Shown: piece by piece, positions 26,960 to 35,419 of the stretch | How positions within the stretch are numbered: the first letter of the stretch is position 1 | Layout: each line of letters opens with the position of its first letter | Assembly (NCBI GenBank): GCA_023717605.1 | Contig: JAMQPH010000893.1 | Location: 1 to 44,165 of the forward strand | Length of the DNA stretch: 44,165 nt | Direction of reading: 5' to 3' | Origin: Pyrinomonadaceae bacterium | GTDB lineage: Bacteria; Acidobacteriota; Blastocatellia; Pyrinomonadales; Pyrinomonadaceae | Notes under the pieces: model-generated | What the model was told of the DNA's origin: nothing | The model's database searches: none | What the model saw: only the letters and a program-made list of their open reading frames with translations | Made by a program: the position numbers and the translations under genes

Positions 26960-29433
26960 TCGGCAAGAACCTAAGCAACTATCGCATTCTGGAAAAGCTC
27001 GGTGCTGGCGGGCAGGGCACAGTCTACAAAGCCACTGACACCAAACTTGGGCGTACAGTTGTGATCAAGGTCCTGCCTCCGGAGCTGACTGCCAAAGAGG
27101 CAAATCTGAAACGCTTCGAGCGCGAGGCGCGTCTGGCGTCTTCACTCGATCACCCAAACATATGCACCATCTTCGATCTCGACGAGGCCGAAGGCTTGCA
27201 CTTCATCGCGATGCAACACATCGAAGGGCGCAATGTGCGTCAGTTGGTGGGTGGTCACCCACTGGAATTGAAGAGCGCGCTGCTAATTGCCATTCAGGTG
27301 GCAGATGCCCTGGCTACAGCCCACGCTCGCGGCATAATTCATCGCGATATCAAATCCGGCAATGTCATGGTGTTGCCCAACGGTCAGGTCAAGATTTTGG
27401 ATTTTGGTCTCGCGAAGTTACTTGATGACAGCGAGGCGACCGCTAGCGGGATTCACCGCACCGAGCTCACAGAAGTCGGTGTACCTTACGGCACGGCGAC
27501 ATATGCTGCGCCTGAGCAGGCGCGCGGCGATCGCGTCGATAAGAGGGCCGACATCTTTTCTACCGGCGTCCTGCTTTACGAGATGTTGACGGGCACGTGG
27601 CCCTTCCGTGGGAAGACGACCATCGACGTGCGGCATGCAGTATTGCATGATGCGGCGAAACCAATTGCCGAAATGAGAAGCGAGGCTATTCCGCCACGCA
27701 TTCAACAGATACTCGATCGCGCTATGGCAAAAGAACCTCGCGATCGTTATCAGAAGATGGAAGAACTGCGCGAGGACCTGCGCAAAGTGTTACAGGAAGT
27801 CTCGCTATCTGAATCGACCGGCCAACCCTATATTAGTGTCACTCCTGAACCACCGCGCTACCTGGGCGGGAGGAGTCCTGTCTCCCGAGCGGTGCGTTGG
27901 CTGAAATCGATCACCCGGCCGGAGGCTCAAACTACTGCCCCGACTCTGATCACGCCGACCAGGCAAGGCACTCACGAAACGCCATCCACAACTCTTACCG
28001 ATCAGGAGAAGCAGAGTCTGGCAATCCTGCCTTTCCGAAATCTGGGCAACGACTCTGCCTCGAGCTTTTACGAGTTCTCTCTGGCTGACGCGGTAATCAC
28101 AGAGCTGGCGAGAGTGCGGTCGCTCGTAGTGCGCCCTTCATCCGTGATTTCCAGGTACCAGGGCCAGCAAATCGACCCCCGTGAGGTGGGGCGGGAGCTG
28201 AATGTCAGCGCTGTTCTCACTGCGGGTTTCATGCACGCCGGTGAACGATTTCGCGTAACGGCGCAACTTCTTAATGTGGCTTCTGGGGACATTCTATGGA
28301 GCGATCGAATTGACACGTCCGCGGCCGACATCATCGCTGTTCAGGACACGATCGCCCAACGAATTGTTGAAGGCTTGCGTCTCGAACTGAGTCATGCAGA
28401 GCAAGCCGGTATAGCGAAACCCTCCACGGAAAACGCTGCGGCTTACGAGCAGTATTTGCGAGGACGAGATCTTTTTGCCCGCTTCATCTTTCGCACTGTC
28501 GCGCCCGAAGACTGCAACGCTGCTATAGAACACTTCCAACGGGCCGTTGAGCTCGATCCGAATTTCGCCCTGGCACACGACGGTCTGGGCGCTTCTTACG
28601 TCAACCGGGTCTTCAAGGGTTTGGGTGGAGCGGAAGACTTCGAGCGCGCGGAGGTGGCTTTTGGCAAGGCGTTGGCAATTGATCCGCAATTGATCGAGGC
28701 GCGCATGCTGATGGTCTTTGTCTACATGTGGCGGGGAGAGAAGCAAAAGGCTCGCGAGGAAGTGGCCCGCGCGCGCAGGGAAGCACCGGATGAAGCAGTG
28801 GTTCACTTTGTTAAAGCCACGCTACACCGGTTAGATGGGGAGTATGGACGTGCGTTGCGCAGCTATGATCGACTGGTGCGTCTCGATCCGGCAGCCCACG
28901 TTGTGGCGAGTTACAACCGGGCCATTGTGCATATGTACATGGGCCACTTCGATGAGACAATGCGCCAACTGGATAACGCCGGCGAGCCGGATAATCCACT
29001 CGTGGGGACGTTTAGGGCGCTGGCGTTGTATTACACAGGGCAGACAGACGCTGCCGCCGAACTGATGCAGCAGGTTCTAAGCCGGCGTCCAAACATGCAT
29101 GGCGTGCGACCCTTCCTGGCGATGTTCCTAAGCGCTCAGGGCAAACATGAAGAGGCACGCGCACAATTAACGGACGCTGTGATTCGAAATGCCGAGGTGG
29201 ATCCCGATATCGCCTATGCGGTTGCCTCGGTCTATGCGATTGAAGACATGCGCGATGAAGCCTTCGAATGGCTGGAACGATCCATCGCTCTGGGTAACGA
29301 GAACCGCCCGTGCTTTGAAAATGATCCTAACTGGATCTCTCTTCGCGATCACCCGCGCTTCCAGAAATTGATGTCCAGAGTTCGACTAATGCATGAAGCG
29401 CAACATCCACAATCTTCTCCGCGACCATCCTAA
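26956..29433 (+). CDS. Ser/Thr protein kinase with TolB-N-like domain and TPRs
   Basis: An 825-residue soluble Hanks-type kinase. Kinase domain (about 8-280): Gly loop GAGGQGTVY at 16-24, K38, E57, catalytic HRDIKSGN (D131, N136), DFG at 149-151, and APE near 185-187, so all catalytic residues are present. A linker of about 60 residues follows, then a TolB-N/CadC-like domain (about 355-470, LAILPFRNLGNDSASSFYEFSLADAV and VSAVLTAGFMHAGERFRVTAQLL), then TPRs to the end. Unlike many bacterial STKs it has no transmembrane segment. It overlaps rfaE1 by four bases, which is unusual for a signalling gene. Targets are unknown. Confidence 0.95.
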   Translation: MIGKNLSNYRILEKLGAGGQGTVYKATDTKLGRTVVIKVLPPELTAKEANLKRFEREARLASSLDHPNICTIFDLDEAEGLHFIAMQHIEGRNVRQLVGGHPLELKSALLIAIQVADALATAHARGIIHRDIKSGNVMVLPNGQVKILDFGLAKLLDDSEATASGIHRTELTEVGVPYGTATYAAPEQARGDRVDKRADIFSTGVLLYEMLTGTWPFRGKTTIDVRHAVLHDAAKPIAEMRSEAIPPRIQQILDRAMAKEPRDRYQKMEELREDLRKVLQEVSLSESTGQPYISVTPEPPRYLGGRSPVSRAVRWLKSITRPEAQTTAPTLITPTRQGTHETPSTTLTDQEKQSLAILPFRNLGNDSASSFYEFSLADAVITELARVRSLVVRPSSVISRYQGQQIDPREVGRELNVSAVLTAGFMHAGERFRVTAQLLNVASGDILWSDRIDTSAADIIAVQDTIAQRIVEGLRLELSHAEQAGIAKPSTENAAAYEQYLRGRDLFARFIFRTVAPEDCNAAIEHFQRAVELDPNFALAHDGLGASYVNRVFKGLGGAEDFERAEVAFGKALAIDPQLIEARMLMVFVYMWRGEKQKAREEVARARREAPDEAVVHFVKATLHRLDGEYGRALRSYDRLVRLDPAAHVVASYNRAIVHMYMGHFDETMRQLDNAGEPDNPLVGTFRALALYYTGQTDAAAELMQQVLSRRPNMHGVRPFLAMFLSAQGKHEEARAQLTDAVIRNAEVDPDIAYAVASVYAIEDMRDEAFEWLERSIALGNENRPCFENDPNWISLRDHPRFQKLMSRVRLMHEAQHPQSSPRPS

Positions 29434-29452
29434 TCAACCAGCCTTCTAAAAA

Positions 29453-31132
29453 ATGATCAGTCAGACCCGTTTGTCGAGTTTAATCAGTCTACTCTTGGTC
29501 ACTGCAACGAGTGCACCGGCAATACCCGCTGTCAGTCCTCAGCAGCAACCCCAGCGCGACCGAAGAGTGATGGTGTCGCCTGCTCAATCTCCAACCCCCT
29601 CTCCGTCACCCACTCCGAGTCCTCCTGTAGAGAACGCTATTGATGAGCCCGCGCCGAATCAACCGGTGCGAGTTGGTAATGCCCCCAAAACAGTTGCGGA
29701 ATTACAGGCGCGCATAGCTCAAGTGCTCGACAAGCCGGAACTAGCGCCGGCGATGGTTGGGATCAAAGTAACTTCACTCGCGACTGGGAAAATCCTGTTC
29801 GAAGAAAATGGGAGCAAGTTACTGCGACCCGCCTCGAATATGAAGCTCTATACCGTGGCAGCAGCGCTTGATCGACTATCGCCTGACTATCGATTCGTGA
29901 CGTCAGTCTACGCTGCCTCGCGCCCTGACGCAGCCGGCGTCCTGCATGGTGACCTGACGATATATGGACGTGGCGACCCTTCGATTGCTGCGCGCTTCAA
30001 CAGCGGCGACTACTTCAAAGGAATCAACGACCTCGCCTCGCAAATCACGGCTGCTGGAGTGAAGCGAGTAGAAGGTGACCTCGTCGGCGATGAAACATAC
30101 TTCACCGGACCACGCTATGGTTCCGGGTGGAACTGGGAGGATTTGCAGTGGTGGTATGGAGCGGAAGTTAGCGCTCTCACCGTCAACGACAACGCGCTGG
30201 ATTTAATTGTTAAGCCAGGCACCACCCCGGGCGCGGCTGCGGTGATTACCACCGGCCCACCCGACCCCCTGTTGACAATTGTCAATCGTGTGGTGACTGG
30301 AGCAAGAGGCAGTAAGCGAGAGTTGACCTTGCATCGCGGCCTGGGCGCGGACACGCTCGAGATTCACGGGTCCATCCCGCTCGATGACCGGGGTTACGCG
30401 GCCGGGGTTGGCATTTCCCATCCGGGACTCTTGTTTGTTTACCTGCTTCGCTCGTCGTTGGCCCAGCGTGGTGTCATCTTCACGGGAAAGTCTCGAACCG
30501 TACCGGCTCCTGCACACGCCAACGGACCGACTCCACCAAGACCCGCTGGCTCGATCGAAATCGCCAGCATGCAATCGCCTCCGCTCAGCTTGATAGCAGC
30601 CCAAACACTAAAACCCAGTCAAAATCTGTACACGGAGTTGATTCTTCGCACGTTGGGAAGAGTTGTGCCACCACCGGCCTCGTTAGATACCATGCGAAAC
30701 AGCGAGGACGCGGGACTGGAGGTTGTTAGGACCTTTTTGAAAGAGGCGGGGGTGAATACCGGTGGCCTGGCCCTGACTGATGGGTCAGGACTCTCTCGTA
30801 ACGACATGATCACGGCGGAAGCGTCTGTTCAGTTGCTCACCTACATGGGCCGACATCGGTACGCGAGTGTTTTTCGCGAAGCGTTGCCGATTGCCGGCGT
30901 CGACGGGACGCTCAGAAACCGGATGAAGGGGACACCTGCAGAAAACAACGTTCGCGCCAAGACCGGATCGCTGAGTTCGGCCGCGAGTCTGGCCGGTTAT
31001 GTAACGACGGCCAGCGGAGAAAATCTGGTCTTTTCCATTATGGTCAATAACTATCCGGTCGACACAGACGTTCGGTCGCTTTGCATTGACCCGATCACGG
31101 TATTATTGGCATCGTTTGTGGGAAAGTCCTAA
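29453..31132 (+). CDS. dacB: D-alanyl-D-alanine carboxypeptidase/endopeptidase (PBP4 type)
   Basis: A 559-residue periplasmic class C low-molecular-mass penicillin-binding protein. A signal peptide (about 1-25) and a Pro/Gln/Ser-rich linker (about 28-72, SPTPSPSPTPSPP) precede the catalytic module. Active-site motifs are SNMK at 128-131 (SxxK), a SxN-type SRN in GSGLSRNDM (about 441-449) and KTG in AKTGSLSSA (about 503). The interior insertion is the usual PBP4 domain. It trims peptide stems or cross-links. No Shine-Dalgarno is obvious. A repeat region and the dapF-like gene follow on the same strand. Confidence 0.94.
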   Translation: MISQTRLSSLISLLLVTATSAPAIPAVSPQQQPQRDRRVMVSPAQSPTPSPSPTPSPPVENAIDEPAPNQPVRVGNAPKTVAELQARIAQVLDKPELAPAMVGIKVTSLATGKILFEENGSKLLRPASNMKLYTVAAALDRLSPDYRFVTSVYAASRPDAAGVLHGDLTIYGRGDPSIAARFNSGDYFKGINDLASQITAAGVKRVEGDLVGDETYFTGPRYGSGWNWEDLQWWYGAEVSALTVNDNALDLIVKPGTTPGAAAVITTGPPDPLLTIVNRVVTGARGSKRELTLHRGLGADTLEIHGSIPLDDRGYAAGVGISHPGLLFVYLLRSSLAQRGVIFTGKSRTVPAPAHANGPTPPRPAGSIEIASMQSPPLSLIAAQTLKPSQNLYTELILRTLGRVVPPPASLDTMRNSEDAGLEVVRTFLKEAGVNTGGLALTDGSGLSRNDMITAEASVQLLTYMGRHRYASVFREALPIAGVDGTLRNRMKGTPAENNVRAKTGSLSSAASLAGYVTTASGENLVFSIMVNNYPVDTDVRSLCIDPITVLLASFVGKS

Positions 31133-31172
31133 CGTCTTGTACAGGCTCAACCTGATGAGAACGTCTCGACTC

Positions 31173-31395
31173 ACAGAACCATTTGCAGTAGCCAATGGAG
31201 CCAAGCACTCGATCCTCAAGAAAACAGCCATACCAAGATTGTAGGCCCAACTTGGATGCCAGGTCCCATTGGCTACCGCAAAATGGTTCTGTGTTATTAG
31301 CACTTACAACTTGCGGCGCAGCTAAGATTGTAGGGCCAACTTGAACGCCAGGTTCCATTGGCTACCGCAATTGGTTCTGTATGATGAGCACTTAA
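31173..31395. repeat. Tandem plus inverted repeat before dapF
   Basis: Two direct copies of a 72-base unit (31235-31306 and 31324-31395, both from AAGATTGTAGG to CACTTA) are separated by 17 bases. An inverted copy of part of the unit lies at 31173-31200 (RC of CCATTGGCTAC-x-GCAAATGGTTCTGTG), so the first two copies could form a long stem. The second copy ends five bases before the dapF ATG and thus supplies its leader. No transposase is present. Confidence 0.75.
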
Positions 31396-31399
31396 ACAT

Positions 31400-32266
31400 A
31401 TGGCACCTCCTTTCATTAAGTTTCACGGCTTTGGTAATGATTACATCGTTATCGAATCAGAGGCGCTAGCTGGCTTTGCAGACTGGGGAGAGTTTGCGCG
31501 ACGGATCTGCAACCGGCATTACGGGGCCGGCGCGGATGGAATTGCCGTTATCGGTCGTGAGACTGATGAAGGCGCTGATTTTCGCGTACGCATCTTTAAT
31601 CCGGATGGCAGTGAAGCCGGGCTGTCTGGCAATGGCACTCGGTGTGCCGCTGCTTACGTCTACTATAGGAAGCTGTGGACTCGCGACAAACTTCGCCTGA
31701 GCACTCGTTCGGGAATCAAAAGATACTTCCTGGTTGAGCAAGCTGGCCCGGGTAAGTACATCTTTGACTCCGAGCTGGGTCAGCCAGGATTCTCGAGTGA
31801 GTCGATTCCGATGCTCACGGACCGGCCATTGGCCCGAGTCATCGACTATCCCCTGACCGTAAACGGAGCGCTACTAAACGTAACATCGCTCCAGATGGGG
31901 AACCCAAACTGCTGTATCTTTGTCGACGATTTCGAAGCACTCGACTGGCGTCACCTGGGGCGTGCAATCGAGAACCACAAGCAGTTTCCCGATCGTACTA
32001 ACGTCGTCTTTGTTCTTGTGAAGGATCGTCACACTATTGAGCTTCGGATCTGGGAACGCGGCGTAGGCGAAACCACCGCCTCCGGAACGTGCTCCTGCGC
32101 CGCAGCCGTGGCGGCCATGATTAACGGGAAAACCGAACGGTCCATAGACGTGCTAATGCCTGGCGGCCAGGCACGAATTCAATGGCGTGACGACGGAGAA
32201 GTTGTAATTAACGCGCCGGCGGAGTTGGTCTATGCAGGCGATTGGCTTGGACCTGTGGTAATTTAG
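31400..32266 (+). CDS. dapF: DapF-like epimerase with serine at both catalytic cysteine positions
   Basis: A 288-residue member of the diaminopimelate epimerase family: FIKFHGFGNDYIVIE start, FNPDGSEAGLSGNGTRCAAAY (about 66-86) and ERGVGETTASGTCSCAAAV (about 219-237). In canonical DapF the two catalytic cysteines sit in MCGNG and ACGTGA. Here the equivalent positions are Ser76 (SGNG) and Ser228 (ASGT), both read directly from the DNA (TCT and TCC). Cys231 and Cys233 lie nearby. With two serines the usual two-base thiol mechanism would be impaired, so the activity is uncertain. Another reaction of this fold, or a divergent lineage-specific enzyme, should be considered. It probably is transcribed behind dacB. 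Confidence 0.85.
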   Translation: MAPPFIKFHGFGNDYIVIESEALAGFADWGEFARRICNRHYGAGADGIAVIGRETDEGADFRVRIFNPDGSEAGLSGNGTRCAAAYVYYRKLWTRDKLRLSTRSGIKRYFLVEQAGPGKYIFDSELGQPGFSSESIPMLTDRPLARVIDYPLTVNGALLNVTSLQMGNPNCCIFVDDFEALDWRHLGRAIENHKQFPDRTNVVFVLVKDRHTIELRIWERGVGETTASGTCSCAAAVAAMINGKTERSIDVLMPGGQARIQWRDDGEVVINAPAELVYAGDWLGPVVI

Positions 32267-32402
32267 TACCGCTTGGTCTTGCCAGAGGTGGTAGTGGCTG
32301 CCGAGTTGCTCCAAGCCGGAAACGAGGTTTATCCGGTCTGTCCTTCTCATTATCTCTACTTCAGGTTCCGTGTTAGACAACTAAGATTGCCCCGACTTCC
32401 CG

Positions 32403-33650
32403 ATGCTCTCCCCCTGCCTAACATCCTTCAAAAGCCAAGCGGGTCTGCTGCTGGTGCTGCTTTTCGTTAACCTGGCAGCTTCAGGCTGCGGCAGCCAGGT
32501 TGTTAAGCAGACTGAAGCTGAACCCCGCATTCCGGCGAATTCTCCGGTTTCTCCAACCTCTATGCCAATGTGGCTTGGCACTTCCGAGCGCAACTTTTAC
32601 GGCTCCGGACCGTGGCCGGATCGGCCCCTGAAGGTAATCTGGGAATTTGAAACAGAGCTAACGTCAGGGCGGTTACATAAGGATGGCTGGGGCGGATCAA
32701 GCTGGCCGGGACAACCGTCGGTGTCAGGGGAACGCGTTTATTTCGGTTCTGCGGACGGTTACCTGTATTGCCTCGATACTCGAGACGGAAGCCTCGTCTG
32801 GAGTTTCAAAACGGCAGACAGTCTGAAGGCGACACCAACTATTGCCGGGAATCGAGTGATTGCGAGCGGTCTGGACCATTACATCTATTGTCTGAACGCG
32901 AATGACGGGTCGCTTATCTGGAAGTACAAAACTGGTTTTGAAATTGATTGTTCGGCAGCTGTAATTGACGGACGGGTTTATTTTGGCGGAGAAGATGGGT
33001 TCTTCTATTGTCTTAGTCTGGAAGACGGCGCGCTCGTGTATAAAACGGAGCGGCTGGGTTCAATGGAAGGAAGCTTGTCGGTCGTTGCTGGTCGCATTTA
33101 CATCGGGACGGAACAAGGCGATCTGTATTGTCTGGAATTGAGTGATGGCTCAACCATCTGGAAGTCCCACATAGGAGCGGACTCGGATTCGACTCCGGCC
33201 GTGGTCAACGGACTCGTTTACACAGCGGCCGAGAACGGTTACGTCTACTGTTTCAAGCAGGCAGATGGTGAGCTTGTGTGGAAGTTTAAAGCCGAGGGCG
33301 GCTTGAGCAGACTCTACAAGGAGCGAAGTGGATTCTGGGCCAGCCCGGTGGTTCAGAGTGGTCGGGTTTACATCGGTTCAAGTAATGGCAAGTTGTATTG
33401 CCTGTCATCAGACAAAGGCGAGCTCATATGGCAGCACCAGGTGCGTGCACCAATCTGGTCAACTGCTCCCTTTGTGGATGGTCGCGTCGTATTCGGTGAT
33501 AAGGCGGGGTGGATTTACATGCTCTCGGCCGATGATGGGCGACGCTTGTGGGAATTAAAAATTGGTGAGAACGTTAACGCAACCCCCGCTATTTTGAAAG
33601 GCCGCATTTATATTGGCGCCTTCAATGGAAAGCTCTTTTGTCTGGGCTAA
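32403..33650 (+). CDS. PQQ-type beta-propeller lipoprotein
   Basis: A 415-residue exported protein. The N-terminus has a hydrophobic stretch (15-27) and a lipobox ASGC with Cys29, so it is probably a lipoprotein. The rest is about eight PQQ-like propeller blades (DGYLYCLDTRDGSLVW and similar), resembling BamB and pyrrolo-quinoline repeat proteins. No PQQ-binding or dehydrogenase residues are evident. Most blades carry Cys in the YCL position. The role may be in outer-membrane biogenesis (BamB-like) or as a scaffold, but neither is shown. A convergent stem is absent, and a GATase gene follows by about 27 bases, so co-transcription is plausible. Confidence 0.9.
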   Translation: MLSPCLTSFKSQAGLLLVLLFVNLAASGCGSQVVKQTEAEPRIPANSPVSPTSMPMWLGTSERNFYGSGPWPDRPLKVIWEFETELTSGRLHKDGWGGSSWPGQPSVSGERVYFGSADGYLYCLDTRDGSLVWSFKTADSLKATPTIAGNRVIASGLDHYIYCLNANDGSLIWKYKTGFEIDCSAAVIDGRVYFGGEDGFFYCLSLEDGALVYKTERLGSMEGSLSVVAGRIYIGTEQGDLYCLELSDGSTIWKSHIGADSDSTPAVVNGLVYTAAENGYVYCFKQADGELVWKFKAEGGLSRLYKERSGFWASPVVQSGRVYIGSSNGKLYCLSSDKGELIWQHQVRAPIWSTAPFVDGRVVFGDKAGWIYMLSADDGRRLWELKIGENVNATPAILKGRIYIGAFNGKLFCLG

Positions 33651-33677
33651 AAATTGCCGCCGTTGAACCTGAATCAG

Positions 33678-34301
33678 ATGCTGATTTACTTAGTCGACAA
33701 CACGATTGACGGTCAGGGCGCGAGCCCGCGTGAGTTACGGGCTGTTTTGGGCCGACTGCGGCCCGAGGTGGAGATCTTAACTGAGCCTTTTGCCGCGGTG
33801 TCGCTTGATCGGGTCCGAAGCCTCAGCCCGTCACACATTATCCTCAGTGGCCAGAGTCATCCTTGGGACGACTACTCCTCAGACTCACTTCGAGGCGTTT
33901 TGGAAGTGATTCACCAAGCATCTCAGCCAATCCTGGGCGTCTGTGGAGGCCACCAACAGATTGCCCTGGCTTACGGCGCTCCGGTGGGCTTAATGGAGCG
34001 TTTGGAGCCCGGTGACGGCTACCAAGGCGCGAAAAGAGAGCGCGGTTACTACGAGGTCGAGACCACAGGTGGAGGCGTTTTCAAGGACCTGCCCGCGAAG
34101 ATAACCGTCTGGCATTCGCACTGTGACGAGGTCAAGGAAATGCCGCCAATCTTCAAACTTACCGCCACTAACGAAACCTGCAGAATTCAAGCAATGCAGC
34201 ACGAAGAGCGTCCCCTCTTCGGAGTCCAGTTCCATCCCGAACTTTTCAATGCGGAGTTTCCCGCCGGCCAGACCGTGATCGAAAATTTCCTGGCTCTCTG
34301 A
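33678..34301 (+). CDS. Class I glutamine amidotransferase
   Basis: A GATase1-fold domain of about 207 residues. The catalytic Cys lies in LGVCGGHQ and the His-Glu pair in GVQFHPE near the C-terminus. It hydrolyses glutamine and passes ammonia to a synthase. It is a stand-alone domain, with no synthase partner adjacent, so it is not clearly TrpG, PabA or GuaA. ATG 33678 (MLIYLVDNT) is preferred over TTG 33654 on family length; neither has a clear Shine-Dalgarno. A structured hairpin lies just after the stop (34313-34359). Confidence 0.88.
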   Translation: MLIYLVDNTIDGQGASPRELRAVLGRLRPEVEILTEPFAAVSLDRVRSLSPSHIILSGQSHPWDDYSSDSLRGVLEVIHQASQPILGVCGGHQQIALAYGAPVGLMERLEPGDGYQGAKRERGYYEVETTGGGVFKDLPAKITVWHSHCDEVKEMPPIFKLTATNETCRIQAMQHEERPLFGVQFHPELFNAEFPAGQTVIENFLAL

Positions 34302-34695
34302 CCATGGAGAAGGGCCGCCCGGAGATTCCAGGAATCCCCTCGGGAACCTCAGAACGGCCGGTTGCAGGACCCCTTGGAGGTCAAAATCAAGGGCTTACTG
34401 GCGGCTAGGCGATCACTTTTTTCCTCGGTTAAGTTCAACTATTTCTCAGGTTAGCTGGAAATAGTCCTCTCCCCGGGTAACCTCTGCTGGACGCTCCTAT
34501 CCTGGTATGCTAGCCTCATTCTGCTTGTATTAGCCTCACTGGTTTCTTTCAGCGCCTGCATCAAGGATGCAAGCCCCCAACTTCGGCTGACGTCGTTTGA
34601 GACTCCTAGAGCCGGAGGTCGAGTAATAGGAAAGAACGGACTCGCGCGGCGCGCTGAAAGGTAGGCAATTAACTTCGGTAGGAGACCCGACTAAT
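34302..34695 (+). other. Structured gap between GATase and 3D-domain genes
   Basis: No gene is supported here. A nested three-stem hairpin stands at 34313-34359 (GGCCG/CGGCC, CCCG/CGGG, GATTCC/GGAATC), just after the GATase stop, without a T-run. Further downstream TGCATC/GATGCA and CGGCT/AGCCG stems lie in the probable leader of the 3D-domain gene. No known riboswitch could be matched by eye. Confidence 0.35.
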
Positions 34696-35262
34696 ATGAA
34701 ATCCCTCTTTAGTTGGAGCGCCATTGCGGCCGCAGCGCTTCTTTCAGCCCTTGTTCTTCTTGCGGCCACACCCTCAGTAGCAGAAACAGCAGTTTCTCAA
34801 TCCCAACAAACAATTCAAACACCGTCTAAGACCCAAACGCAGGATCCTGTAGTTAGCTCTTCGCCGAGTGATTCACTGGGTAAGGCTGTGCCTGAAGCGC
34901 CCGAAGGCAAGATAGTAGAACCGCCTAAAGCAGTAGAAATTCCGGCTTCTCTGCCAGTGTCGTATGTCGCGACTGCCTATAGCCTTCGTGGCCGAACGGC
35001 CAGTGGAAAGCCTGTCAGCCAGGGTATTATCGCGGCCGACCCGAGGCACTTGCCATTAGGGTCGCGAGTTCATTTGCAAGCTGGCGCCTGGAGTGGCGAG
35101 TATCTCGTGGCCGACACCGGAGGCTCTATCAAAGGTCGTAAAATCGACATTTGGACGCCGAGCAGTCGCGAGGCGATGAGATTTGGTCGCCGGACGGTAA
35201 AACTCACGGTTCTCAGCTACGGCGGGAAGCGTGCCGCAACAAAGAAGCGAGTTCAAATCTGA
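34696..35262 (+). CDS. 3D-domain (RlpA/MltA-like barrel) exported protein
   Basis: A 188-residue exported protein with a signal peptide (about 1-30), a Gln/Pro/Ser-rich linker (about 30-90), and a C-terminal 3D domain (about 95-178). The three conserved aspartates appear in AADPRHLPLG, VADTGG and KIDIW. 3D domains occur in lytic transglycosylases and Gram-positive resuscitation-promoting-like factors; here the domain stands alone. It probably acts on peptidoglycan glycan strands in the periplasm. A Shine-Dalgarno-like AGGAG lies about 11 bases before the start. The leader holds small hairpins. Confidence 0.88.
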   Translation: MKSLFSWSAIAAAALLSALVLLAATPSVAETAVSQSQQTIQTPSKTQTQDPVVSSSPSDSLGKAVPEAPEGKIVEPPKAVEIPASLPVSYVATAYSLRGRTASGKPVSQGIIAADPRHLPLGSRVHLQAGAWSGEYLVADTGGSIKGRKIDIWTPSSREAMRFGRRTVKLTVLSYGGKRAATKKRVQI

Positions 35263-35419
35263 CTTCGAGGACATGCAGTGATACTCGGGCAAGGGGCTAG
35301 ATCCTTTGCCCTTTTCTTTGCCTCCGATCGGCCTATTCCGTACTGCCAATCCCCTCACAAGGCTTATGCTAAGATGGCCGGACCCAGTTCCAAGTCATTT
35401 CCGCAAGGGTTAAGCCTAA

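Noticed and set aside
34302-34695. Possible c-di-AMP (ydaO) riboswitch before the 3D-domain gene
   Set aside because: Such riboswitches are common before wall-hydrolase genes, and TTAACTTCGGTAGG near 34670 resembles the 3' conserved block, but the GGGGAA and GGGTGAATC-type core elements are absent and the order does not fit.
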